A stretch of DNA of 64,000 nucleotides, taken from NCBI GenBank assembly GCA_025174535.1, contig JALBUN010000007.1:62001-126000 (forward strand), written 5' to 3'. A program made the translations under genes and the position numbers. Within the stretch, counting starts at the first letter, position 1. Every line of letters begins with the position of its first letter. A model generated the notes under the pieces. It was not told where the DNA came from. It searched no databases and saw only the letters and a list, made by a program, of their open reading frames with translations. The stretch comes from Cantharellus purpuraceus. Taxonomy: Eukaryota; Basidiomycota; Agaricomycetes; Cantharellales; Hydnaceae. Of this stretch, positions 11,510 through 21,063 are shown piece after piece.

Positions 11510-11739
11510 TTGAGGGGGAGTGTTGTTGATCAGTATATCAATCAAGGGATGGATTGATGTAACTGATGGGTACCCTAACAAAGGGGGCAAGTATCCATAG
11601 CTTTAAGGGATCTGGCAATACAAGATGCCTAATTATCATGTGGTATAACATTATATATAGATTAGGAATATTGTATATAAGGACAGGGACTACAACCATA
11701 TAGACAAGCAATTGGACTATCCTACTTCCTTCAGCAATA
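11510..11739 (+). repeat. Polypurine tract and 3' LTR of the copia element
   Basis: TGAGGGGGAG ends at 11520 and the LTR starts TGTTGTTGATCAG at 11521. The 219 bp LTR ends TTCAGCAATA at 11739, followed by the target duplication TCTCC. It differs from the 5' LTR by a modest number of substitutions, so the insertion is not very recent. Confidence 0.9.
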
Positions 11740-12178
11740 TCTCCTTCTACTCTGTGTCTGCCAACTCCATGTCTGCCAACTCTGAACTCTGTTTATTGTT
11801 CTCTTGACAAGTAGTTTCCTTGATCTGGATTACATACTCCATATCTGGTCTTCTTGTCCTCTTGTTCTAGTTTTTCATTCAATTCTTTGTATACTTATAC
11901 AGGCTATTCTCTGTACATTACAGCAGTTCAAATAAGTTTGACCTCTATTATTTTCTTGGTTGCTAACTTCCTGACAAGTCAAACTCCAGATCCCTGATCT
12001 AATGCCATACCAATTAGACCAATGATACAAGGGAGTGTAACATATAGGTTGAAGCCAAGTCCACTTGATCCAGTGCAATAGTTCTTGAACCTCCCTGTCT
12101 CTAGTTGAACTGGAAACAGTAAAGTCCCCCCTCCCCCCCCATTTGACTCTGGTTACTCCTTGAACCCCATCTCAGCAC
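11740..12178 (-). repeat. Retroelement X, LTR-like part (minus copy, right of copia)
   Basis: The reverse complement matches 19405-19930: GACTTGGCTTCAAC, TTAGCAACCAAGAA, TAGCCTGTATAAGTAT, CAGATATGGAGTA and CTACTTGTCAAGAGAA recur in the same order. With 5625-5672 it forms one copy split by the copia element. A run of 8 C interrupted by T lies near 12126-12141. Confidence 0.7.
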
Positions 12179-12660
12179 TTAACAACTTTCTTCTTTTCCT
12201 TGACACATCCTTTCCAGATTTGGCAGTGGAGTAGAACTTGGCCAGGAAAGCAGTTTGTGCTGCTGCTTCTTTCTTTTAGACTCCTCAGATAGAATCTTTG
12301 CTATGACATCTTCTGTAGTCTGACTGTCCTGCAGCATGAATATAGTCTGCAGTGTGGAGCAGGAGGATGGCAAGGAAAGAATGATGGCTATGGCAACAGG
12401 GTTGTCATTTATCACATTCTTGAGTGCAGTAAGAGTGCATGTCATATGCTGCATCTTGTTGATCTGTGGCTCAAGTGGTTCAGTATCCACTAGACTGCTC
12501 TTGAATGATTCACCAATAAGGTAAGTGACCTTCTGCATGTCTTTCCCTTCATAGTGAGCACTGAGCTTATCCCAAATGGCCTGTGCAGTAGACTACATGG
12601 TTTGTCAGCTACTTGTCAAACATAAGATAAAAGGAACTCTATCTCAGTCTGATGTAAATG
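12179..12660 (-). pseudogene. Copia-type gag fragment on the minus strand
   Basis: A 119-codon frame (12538 to 12179) contains INKMQHMTCTL, AIIL-SLPSSCSTLQT and ILSEESKRKKQ. This is the pattern of the copia Gag central region (INKM, LLSLP, SYSTL, L-EE-RR). It lies directly upstream, on the minus strand, of the X LTR-like piece and belongs to the same element, whose pol is missing. Sequence further upstream (to about 12660) contains likely gag N-terminal traces with stops. Confidence 0.72.
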
Positions 12661-14691
12661 AGTGACTGAGGTACTAAACTACAAGAAAAAACTTATATAT
12701 GTTCAGTAATATGCCCTATCAGTGACTCAGTCAATGAAGATCCAAGTTACACTTGTGGACCATATGAATCCCAAGGGACACCCCATTCTGTTCAACATGG
12801 AACCCTGTATCACCAAAAGGGAAAGATGTGACACAAGAGGTAGTAACATATTAATGCACATCCACCACTATTTTTATCAATCTCTAAGCAATCAGTCCTG
12901 GTGTCAGTTGCATCAAGCACAGCACTAATTGGGCAATCATTGATAGGAGTGGTGACTTTGCAAGAATGGTCTTCATTGACCCTGAGGAATGAGCCCCTTA
13001 TACATGTTTTCAACACTAGTCCTTATATACTAACAGTTGTTGTAACTCATAGCATGGCCAGCAACTTTTTCTTGCAGTACTGAAGCCCAGCTCTGCTGAC
13101 CTGGTAATTAGTTCCAAGTGCATGTATACTTGTAAGATAAGTTGAAAGTGTAACTGAATCTCAGTGTAGTCTTTTTTGCAATGATGTAAGCTGATCATCA
13201 GTCTACCTTGGGCACTGATGCTCAGTGCAAGTGCCTTTAGCACTGCCTACAATGATGCAAGCTGATTATCAGCCTACCTTGGGCACTGATGCTTGGTGCA
13301 GGTGCCTTTAGCACTGCCTATAAGTGCCTTTCTTTCTACAGTGCACTTGGACTAGCATACTCCCTCCTACCCACATCCCTGTCAATATATCCTTCAAACC
13401 TTCTATTTAAATTTATATTGACAAATTACTTGTTTCTGCTGCTCTACAGGACATTTACTGGGAAAGTGAAATGAGTTCATGTAATGACAAACCACACATT
13501 ACAAATGTTTGTTAAAGCATTGGTAATCACTGCTGCATGCAGTCAGCCATCCCCCCCCCCATTGTGAAGACAGATAAATGTTATGTGGAGATACATTGCT
13601 TATTGTGAGACAGTATAAATATCACATGCAAGTCTGCTCAATTTCAATGACCTTGCACCTTCTCCTTCCCATTCAACCTTTGCTTGTTTATTTACTTCAT
13701 GTTCATTCAACTTTTTCCACCCTGCCAATCCAGGTCCCACCTACTTCTATGTTGCTGCCTGCCCCCCAGGATCCACCTACAGTACATTGGATAATGTATC
13801 CCAAGTCAGGATAAGTGCATGTCAGTGGCCAGCTAACTGTTTGCATTCTCCATTAATATGAGTTTCTCCCAGTGACCCACAGGCCTGGCACTGCCATAAT
13901 GCATGATCTGGCAAGAGCTCATGTTTACTGAGCTGCCATGATTGGCACAAATGCAGCTGAGGCTGAGCCCTGATATGTTACCTAGATGGTAGACATTACA
14001 CTGAGAAAATTGCAGCTGTGGTACTGCCCTGGTTCCATGGTATCATATAAACTACATTAGAACTTTTGGAGACAAGGCTGGACTGTCTAGAGAACAAGAC
14101 ATCTGGAAAAGGAGGTGGGGACAGGACTGGACCATCTGGAGAACAAGGTAGACAATCTGGAAAAGATAGTGGATAGAAAGATGGATCAAATCAAGGACAA
14201 AAATGGCAGGGTGAGGGAAGCATTGCAAACTGCAAGCCAGGTATTAGAATCAGTATATCTCTTCAACCAGATGGAATTTGAATCCTCCACATAGTTACAA
14301 CTTGCAATGCTATGATAGTATTTGTCCATTCAAGGTTTTCTATTTCAAGGATGGCACTTCACCCTCAGATGACCATGTATGTCCTATGTCACTGTATTCC
14401 ACTCTCATGTGCATTGGTATGTCTAGTGTCTTCCTGCTTTACACACTGCACAGGCTATCTGTAACCTGTCTGCATGAAATGTCAGGAAGTACTTGGAAGG
14501 GAGGGTATGGGTTCCCTGCCAATTCTGAAACCCCAAAAGAGGACATTGGTTGTGCCATAGGATGTCCTGTGCCCATTGCACCTTGAGCATGTGAAGAGCT
14601 TGTTGTCTAATAACCTGGTACCTTCACAGTGGTAACAGGATGCTGTCTTTTATGGACATCCAATCTAACAAGCCCAAACCAATCACCTAAT
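12661..14691. other. Degraded repeat region without a recognisable gene
   Basis: No domain or intact gene is recognised. The region contains a 71 bp tandem duplication (13180-13320), a C10 run near 13550 and a stretch near 14070-14220 with repeated GGACTGGACCATCTGGA-type sequence. Open frames of 60-102 codons here (for example 14278-14586) have no recognised motif. It is probably the remains of older elements. Confidence 0.5.
13180..13320. repeat. 71 bp tandem duplication
   Basis: Two units start AATGATG(T/C)AAGCTGAT at 13180 and 13251 and share CTACCTTGGGCACTGATGCT and GTGCCTTTAGCACTGCCTA. They differ at several positions, so the duplication is not recent. Confidence 0.88.
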
Positions 14692-16078
14692 CAGCACCAA
14701 TGTGCTATTCTTTGCTTTTCCATTCCTAAATATCAGCATATATTTGGTGCTTGTACCTGGAATGGACTTATTAAAATATTCTCTAATTTTTCATATTTTC
14801 TCGGAAATATTCCATCCAGAACTCGGCCCAGAATCATTTATTTCTGCTGTGCTACAGTTGTGGACCCATAGGCGCCCACAAACCTTCCCACAGCCGGCTC
14901 TCCCCCTTTGGACCAGGCATTCAGCCTGAATTCAAGCTCAGATGTCTCTGATCAATAAATATTCTCTAACTTGACAACCACAGCCTCTCAGGGCACTATT
15001 TTCCGTGCAGATCATCACCTGACATGTGGCTATCCATGGCTGTCCAAACCAGTGCAGAAAACAGGGTGGACACCCTTCTTTTTGCCTGATCAGTGCCTAG
15101 TTCAGGGATCAGATCAGCTGATGGGTGATCAAATCAGGTGATTGCCTTGGAATATTCTACCCCTTTCCATAACATTCCAGCTGTTTCCTTCTATTATTAG
15201 ATAGAACTTTCCAGAACCATTATTCAGCTCCTGATCAGTGTTAGTGCTGTGATCAGATCCTGTGATTGGCTTGGAATATTCTACCCCTTTCTTCCACCTT
15301 CCACAACCTTCCAGTAGTTTCCATCTATTAATAGGTAGAATATTCCAGAAGCATTAGTCAGCCCCTGTAAATACAATATATAAGGAGGCCATTCTGCCTC
15401 TGAAAGAATAATATATCATCATATTCTACCCATCTTCTGCACACCAGTGTGACTAGAGTGACATACAGTGTCATCCTCTATCTCAGTAACTGTTGATTAC
15501 TAGTTCAAGGATCTTTTACAGTTGTGTAACTGTACTTGATTGCACTCGAAGTAGTGATATTCCTGCTTTGGGCGTGAGTGTAGTATCTGCCTCACGTGAC
15601 TACAAATCTACAGGGTGAGATTGTCTGTCAATAGTCCTGCCATTAGTGCTCTTGTTTAAGTTACTAGTGTGTACTGCCTTTGCAGAGCATTAGAAGCTTG
15701 AACTCATGTGAAGCAGTTGCTAGACTACTTCACACATTGCTGTTACTTCTGAGTGCCACTGGTTGGATGGTTGGATTCATCCACCTACTTCCTTTAGCCT
15801 CTAAGTGCATTCCCCTCTTTTTGGAATATCTGGACCCCTAAGCGTCCGTGAACTCTAGACTCTGGAAGTCTTATTCATTTCTTGCTGCTAAGAAATGTAT
15901 TACTTTTCTGCGTATAGTCTGCATTGACCAATACAAGGGATTGTAACCAAAGTACAAATGTTAAATCGTTTCTGGAGTTGGGCTGCAGCAGTTTGATATT
16001 CTTCTCAGCTGTTCATTCACGGAATTGTGGTGATTTAGAGTTTGCCCTAACACCATAATTTTGCGGGTTCCAAAACAA
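14692..16078 (+). repeat. 1.39 kb LTR-like repeat, copy 2
   Basis: Direct copy of 3905-5289 with only scattered substitutions and small indels; for example, an extra CAGGTGATTG lies near 15136 and GCTGTTACTTCTG replaces GCTGTTACCCGCTTCTG. The same TATA-like CAATATATAAGGAGGCC is present. It is followed at once by the tail of a gypsy integrase frame, so it interrupted or truncated that element. Confidence 0.78.
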
Positions 16079-16081
16079 TCC

Positions 16082-16460
16082 TTATGAGGTCATTGCTCAC
16101 GCTGGCAGCAGGTCCTTCACCCTCCACCTCCCTGACCACTTCCAAGCAGTTCATCCGGTCTTCCATATATCAATGCTTGAACCTGCTACTACAAACAAGA
16201 TCTCCGGTTGCATGCAACCTCCACCTCCTCCGATCATCATTGAAGGAGATAATGAATATTAGATATCTGAGATCCTGGACTCAAAGATCGATCATCAATA
16301 CAAGTGCAAGCTCCAGTACCTAGTCAAATGGACTGGATACGAAGGCACCGATGAAGAGTCCTCATGGATCTCTGCATCTGAACTCGATCATGCATCTGAA
16401 CCCATCTCTGATTTTCACTCCACTTATCCAGACAAACCTGGCCCTCTTACAAATCTTTAA
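16082..16460 (+). pseudogene. Gypsy integrase tail with chromodomain (one in-frame stop)
   Basis: Reading on gives PYEVIAHAGSRSFTLHLP, then HPVFHISMLEPA, the usual end of gypsy integrase, and then a chromodomain with HQYKCKLQYLVKWTGYEG and ESSWISASEL. The aromatic cage positions (Y, W and a W after SS) are present. One stop (EYTAG near 16257-16262) lies before the chromodomain. Chromodomains of such chromoviruses direct integration to methylated histone H3. The frame ends near GPLTNL at about 16460. Confidence 0.85.
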
Positions 16461-16617
16461 ATTCCATTACTGATGCTAATTATATTATTTCACATAATCA
16501 TTCATTACAAAGTCACAAAGGAAATTACAAGTCTACCCCAAACTCTGAAGGAATCTTACTCCGCCCCATTTTCTCCACTCCAAAATATTACAATCAAAAT
16601 CAAAATCATTTTTTAAG

Positions 16618-18258
16618 TTATACATTGCGTTTCCTTTTTCCCTTCCCCTTGTCTACCTCAGGCTCCATCTCCGACACTGTCTCTGACTCATCATCACTCT
16701 CTACATCCAACACCCAATCTTTCTCATCCCCCATATCTGAATCCTTGTCCAAGGGGGCCATGAACTTCCACAGCCAACACAACTCAGCAGTCCGCCGACC
16801 CTCAAGAACCTCCTTCTGTTTCATTGTCTTCACCAAGTCCACTAACAACCCCTCCATCCACCAGAGGTGCTCCAACTGCAGGTTAACCAGCTGGATAAGC
16901 TGGCCCACAGTACTGTTGGGTGCAGAGACACGCCTTGTACCTGCACCAGTCATTGCTCCTTCCAATCTGATACTGCTACCCCCAGCTGCCACAGCACCCA
17001 TCTCTGTCCACCGCTGTTTGGTCAGATGACCTTCTGATTCTTTCTCCGCCCCTCCTTGTACCACTAGTTGGGGCTTGACGCTCCAACTCTAGGGATCAAA
17101 CTTTCCATCAATCCTACACCCTCCTTTCCGACCCCAACAACAATCACAGGACTGAAGGCAGCAAGTTGGGCTGGTAGGCCACACACACTCCACGCCCATG
17201 TCACAACAAGTCACAAATTACACTGGGCCCACCAAATGGCTCCATCGGAGCCAGAGCCTTGGGTGGTCCGCTCCTTCTCAACATGGCCTCCAAGTGCTCC
17301 CTCTCCTCCTCCTTGTCCTGCTGCTCCACCGCTGCCTTCTCCATCTCACGCTTGCAAAGCTAGATCACTGACCCAGCAACATGCAGCTCCTTCTTATGAG
17401 TTGCCAACATGCAATTCTCCACTTTGCACCATATGACCCTCCGGTCTGCCTCCCACTTCTCTGTATCAGCACTCAGGTGTGCCTTCAATGAAAAAACCAC
17501 AACCTCGAGGTTCTTCTTGGTGGTAGCAGCATAGAGCTCCGCCCTTTTGTGAGCTTTGACCGTGGCTACCCAAGCCATCTCCTTGTAGCAATTTGAGGTA
17601 GGATCTGGCTCCGTATCCATCCCAACATCCACACCCACCTCTGGCTCCACATTTGCATTGAGCTCCATATTGGCATCAGGACCCACCTCCACCTCTGCCC
17701 TCTCTGCCTCCACTGCGTCATCTTCCTCAGCCACACCCACCGCAAATAACAGCCATGACCACAGGCGTAACAGCAAGTCCACCATAGGGACAGTTGTTGG
17801 ACAGGTTGACTCTGTCTGTGTAATTGAGATAATGGTGACCTCAGGGGTCCCCACCCATATTGGCACACTCGGACTCCCCAAGTGACTAGTCACCCCTGTC
17901 CCAGTCACCTCCTCTACCTCCATGGTGGCTTCTAGCTTGTGCACCTGCTCTTCCACTTCCTTCAGTCTCATGGCCTCCATCGCAGCCGCAAGTTCCTTGA
18001 CCCTGCAGGCTCACTCAGCTTTTGCTTCTTCCTCCTTCCTTCTCCTCCTTCCATCTTGATTCCACCACCTCCTCCTCCTTCCATCTCTGTTCCACCTCCT
18101 CCTCCTCCTTCCGTCTCTGTTCTGCCTCCTCCTCCTTCCATCTCCGTTCTGCCTCCTCCTCTTTCCATCTCCACTCCTCTTCCTCTTCCTTCCGTCAGGC
18201 CAAGAGCAACTGCTCAAGCTCAGCCACGCTCATGTTTGCCAAAGGATTTGACATCATT
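16618..18258 (-). pseudogene. Antisense ORF of the gypsy element (coiled-coil protein, broken)
   Basis: On the minus strand a frame starts near 18256 with MSNPLANMSVAELEQLLLA. After a stop it continues as a run of E/K/R/W-rich repeats, then MEAMRLKEVEEQVHKLEA (from 17980), and ends as KRAELYAATTKKNLEV and CKVENCMLATHKKEL. A second frame from 17064 to 16618 (QLIQLVNLQLEHLWWMEGLL, ending in an acidic tail and KGKGKRKRNV) looks like its C-terminal part. The reading suggests one protein of roughly 540 residues encoded opposite to pol, between pol and the 3' LTR. I do not know its function. Extra antisense genes in this position are known in some plant gypsy elements (Grande1). Confidence 0.65.
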
Positions 18259-18395
18259 GAGGATAAGACCTCAATTATGCCCCTCCTTTTATATGTCTCC
18301 AGACCCCCAGTATAACTCCAACTGCGCCCAACCGTCTCACCTATTCAATCCATGGACATGAGGCCTCAGGGGCTTGGCCTTAAATGGAGAGATAC

Positions 18396-18922
18396 TGTTA
18401 TGACTATATTCATTAATGCCCAATCCCCATCCACTCCACTCAGATCCCCACACATATGAAATCTATACTCCATTTGGAAACCATCACATCTCCAATTATC
18501 TGTCCAATTGTCACCGCTGAATCTCGCCCACCCATCTCCGGTTCCGATTGATGCATCAGCATCACCATAGGAACCCAGACATCTGTCCCTGTTGGACTTG
18601 GACATAATCATGTAAGGCCATCAGCCTCAGAGACCCATCACCGGAGTAATTATTATTAGATTTCAAATATGTATTTAAGCTGTCTGACTGAGGACTTCAT
18701 CCCCAGTTTGAATATTGAATCATGCCTAGTTCCTAAGTCCAATCCTAACCCTCTAAGTTGTACTCTGTCTCCAAAATCTCGGACACTGGTATTAGTGAGG
18801 GTGCAGCACATAAGCTGAAGCCAAGTCCGTTCCAACCCCCACAATGTACCCCAACTCCCTCTCCAACTCCAACCCAACCTCCAATCCAATCTCCAACCCC
18901 CAATCAGACCTAGTGCATAACA
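18396..18922 (+). repeat. 3' LTR of the gypsy element
   Basis: The 527 bp segment has TGTTATGACT and GTGCATAACA ends. Orientation follows from the purine-rich tract just before it and from the chromodomain upstream. It ends directly against hairpin element copy B, which it appears to have cut. Confidence 0.9.
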
Positions 18923-19140
18923 TGTACAGTGTAGTTGTTTACTAAGGTCTGTCTACTATATGTGGACCCACACATGTACTTGGGTCCACTGGCTTTACAT
19001 AATAACTATGTATATGCACTATGGGTGCATATATCTACCAAGAAGACAGCATTCCTTAATGGAATGCTGCATACATTAATTATAATTATATACTATAGTA
19101 AGTAAGTACCTTGGGTACTTACACAGACCTTGGTCCAAGC
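18923..19140 (+). mobile_element. Hairpin-rich small element, copy B (truncated by the gypsy LTR)
   Basis: It contains, in the order of copy C, the palindromes GTGGACCCA/TGGGTCCAC (18962-18989), TGCACTATGGGTGCA near 19015, CAGCATTCC/GGAATGCTG (19047-19069) and GTAAGTACC/GGTACTTAC (19102-19122), ending CTTACACAGA. The portion matching the CAACCAA hairpin of copy A is missing because the gypsy LTR begins at ACTGTACA. Stem sequences are identical to copy A while loops differ. Confidence 0.8.
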
Positions 19141-19982
19141 AGAGGACTTCTTTGGAGATGATATGGAATTAGCCAACATGCTGAGGGCTTCCACAAGGTT
19201 AGGGACTGGGATGGATGAGGGATTGGCCAGAGGAGTGCCTTCCTGGAGTCCAGCTTTGAGCTCCTGATCAGAGGCTGGGGTTCACCAGGGACTTGCTTAA
19301 TAGTAGCAGGTGGTACTCCTGCTCAGATGGAGGTTTGAGTGCTTCAGGGAGGCATGACAATTGAGGGTGTAAGTTCATATATACTGTTAAGGTCTGGCAA
19401 ACTGTGTTTGAAAGGAGTAACCAGAGTTTAGATGGTGGAAAAGGGAAAGGCTGTTCCAGTTAAACCAGAGACAGAGTGGGCAATAACTATTCAGTCAGAT
19501 TGAGTGAACTTGGCTTCAACTTGTGTGTTGCACCCCCTCAGATTGTTGGTCCAATATTTTGGAGTTTGGAGGTACAGAGTTGGATCAAGGATCCAGAGTT
19601 CAACTTGTCAAGAAGGGAGTTGTCAAGAAGCTAGCAACCAAGAAGTTGATGAGGTGAATCTTAGTTGATATACAAACTACTGTAACATATACAGACTAGC
19701 CTGTATAAGTATGTGGAGAATTGAAGGATAAAACTAAAAGTGATAGAACAACAAGACAGATATGGAGTACAACACAGAAAGGGGTTCAGAGTTTAGACCC
19801 AAGTCTGAACTAATCCTAAGCAATATAAAAGATGGTGGTTTGTTGTAACCCATAAGAAGAAACTACTTATCAAGAGAATAATAATGGAGTTCAGGGTTAA
19901 TGGACATGGAAATGATGGAGGTGGAGATGACAGAGGTGGAGATGGCAGAGTTGGAGATGGACTTGGTGTTACAGGATGTAAC
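19141..19982 (+). repeat. Retroelement X, plus-strand copy
   Basis: From about 19405 to 19982 this matches the reverse complement of 11740-12130 and 5625-5672 (GGAGTAACCAGAGT, GAACTTGGCTTCAAC, TAGCCTGTATAAGTAT, CTACTTATCAAGAGAA, GTGTTACAGGATGTA). The part before 19405 has weak coding traces with stops (EDFFGDDMELANML) and may be an internal remnant. The end of X lies exactly where the palindrome chain starts. Confidence 0.65.
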
Positions 19983-21063
19983 ACTCATGCTGATTACACA
20001 TGAGTTGCTCAGTCAATCTTGCAATTGACCAGTGGGTTTCACACCACTCTGCTGTGTGATGCCCTGGTGGAAGTATTGCTACTTCTACTTGTGCTTGTCT
20101 CCTCCTTTCTTTTCTTATCAAAGAACCACTCAATGAGGGGTTCTTGTTTGATAGATGATCTATTGTATGATCAGCTGTGCCATCTTGCAACTGCAATGAC
20201 TCTCTCCTAGAGTCTCTTTTACTAGCTCCCCTTCATGGGAGCTTCTACTGCTGGCTATGCACTGCTGTTCATTGTTTATGATGTCCTGGGTGCTGCCAGC
20301 ATGACTCATTCTGCTTTGAGTCATCATTATGATGACTCCTTTTCTTCTACTTCTGTAGACTAACTAAGTTAGTCTACTAGTTGCTCACTTGTGTGAGTGA
20401 CTGGAGGGGTTGGTATATGTCTGTACACCAGCAACAGCCAGTTTTCTAGCACTGGTTAGAAAACTTCAATAAAGAGGAAGAATCAACTGATTCTTCCTAT
20501 GGAAGTTCAAAATGTGTAAGGTTGGACTTGGTTCACACCGACACAGAACTCAACCAAGATATATTGGTTGTGCTATGTGCAACAGTGGTGTGGTAAAATC
20601 TAAGTTGTTTTAACTACATGTGGACCCACACATATACTTGGGTCCACTGATTATATAATAACTGTATATATGCACCCCATGGGCACATATAGCTACCAAG
20701 AAGCAGCATTCCTTAAGGGAATGCTGTAGATACAAATACATGCATATATATATATATCTATAATATTTCACCACAAGTAAGTACCTAGGGTACTTACACT
20801 CCCACTGTCTAATAGACAGTGAGTGAGAGTCCCACCAATCTTCCAAAATCTGGAGATTGTTTTATTATCAATGCATGGCCTGTCAGGTCATGCTGTCAAC
20901 TTCTGCCTACTCCTATGATGATACATAGGCTCAGCCAACTTGTTGATGCTGACAGCAGCTACATGCAGTTGTTGTAGTTCCCTCCTTATGGGGGAACTTC
21001 TCATATTGTTGAAACACACCACATATGTGTGTTTTATTGGGATTCAATCATTTGGTCAAATCC
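19983..21063. repeat. Chain of more than twenty consecutive short palindromes
   Basis: Short inverted repeats follow each other with spacers of 0 to about 60 bp and with different stem sequences. Examples: ACTCATG/CATGAGT (19983-20005), GTCAAT/ATTGAC (20012-20029), TCACAC/GTGTGA (20039-20059), GAAGTA/TACTTC (20070-20085), TATCAAAGAACC against GGTTCTTGTTTGATA (20116-20153), GACTCT/AGAGTC (20198-20214), AGCTCCC/GGGAGCT (20224-20243), ATGACTCA/TGAGTCAT (20301-20324), GTAGACTAACT/AGTTAGTCTAC (20355-20377), AGTTTTCTA/TAGAAAACT (20440-20465), AGGAAGAATC/GATTCTTCCT (20475-20498), CAACCAA/TTGGTTG (20551-20570), CACTGTCT/GACAGTG (20803-20821), CAATCT-CCA/TGG-AGATTG (20836-20859), GCATG/CATGC (20873-20893), CCTATG/CATAGG (20912-20929), AGTTCCC/GGGGAACT (20976-20998), AACACAC/GTGTGTT (21013-21033) and GGATT/AATCC (21040-21063). 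No ORF spans it. The class is unknown to me. Confidence 0.85.
20514..20800 (+). mobile_element. Hairpin-rich small element, copy C (inside the palindrome chain)
   Basis: Homologous to copies A and B over its whole length. Its ends are TGTGTAAGG (20514) and GGTACTTACAC (to 20799), a short terminal inverted repeat GTGTAAG/CTTACAC. Internal palindromes are CAACCAA/TTGGTTG (20551-20570), GTGGACCCA/TGGGTCCAC (20620-20647), CAGCATTCC/GGAATGCTG (20704-20726) and GTAAGTACC/GGTACTTAC (20777-20797). It is the most complete copy. No target duplication was recognised. Confidence 0.75.

Larger units (their letters stand above)
5673..11739 (+). mobile_element. Ty1/copia LTR retrotransposon, full length but inactivated
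   Basis: Both LTRs begin TGTTG, and the 3' ends are TTCAACGATA (5') and TTCAGCAATA (3'). Without its insertion the 5' LTR is 218 bp; the 3' LTR is 219 bp. The element is flanked by the 5 bp direct repeat TCTCC at 5668-5672 and 11740-11744. The internal order is gag, zinc knuckle, protease, integrase, reverse transcriptase, RNase H, which is the copia order (RT after integrase). A primer-binding-like GGTTATGGGCCCTG follows the 5' LTR and a polypurine tract TGAGGGGGAG precedes the 3' LTR. Many stops and frame changes interrupt gag and the start of pol, so it cannot move on its own. It carries two later insertions, at 5801-6401 and 6654-6918. Confidence 0.93.
16079..18922 (+). mobile_element. 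Ty3/gypsy chromodomain element, 3' half
   Basis: The order is integrase C-terminal end with chromodomain (16082-16460), an antisense ORF region (16618-18258), a polypurine-like tract TGGAGAGATAC ending at 18395, and an LTR (18396-18922). Gag, protease, RT and most of integrase are missing; the 1.39 kb repeat abuts the break. The LTR matches the solo LTR at 5801-6401, which identifies the same family. Confidence 0.85.

Noticed and set aside
17939..18361. Pro/Ser-rich plus-strand ORF with PPPPSISV repeats
   Set aside because: Complement of the E/K/R-rich antisense gypsy ORF; low complexity only.
19983..21063. CRISPR array
   Set aside because: No repeated unit with spacers; each palindrome has a different sequence, and the context is a eukaryotic nuclear genome.
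19983..21063. Mitochondrial DNA insertion (mitochondrial double-hairpin elements)
   Set aside because: The neighbours are retroelements and no mitochondrial gene is present. GC-rich double-hairpin elements usually share one sequence, which is not the case here.
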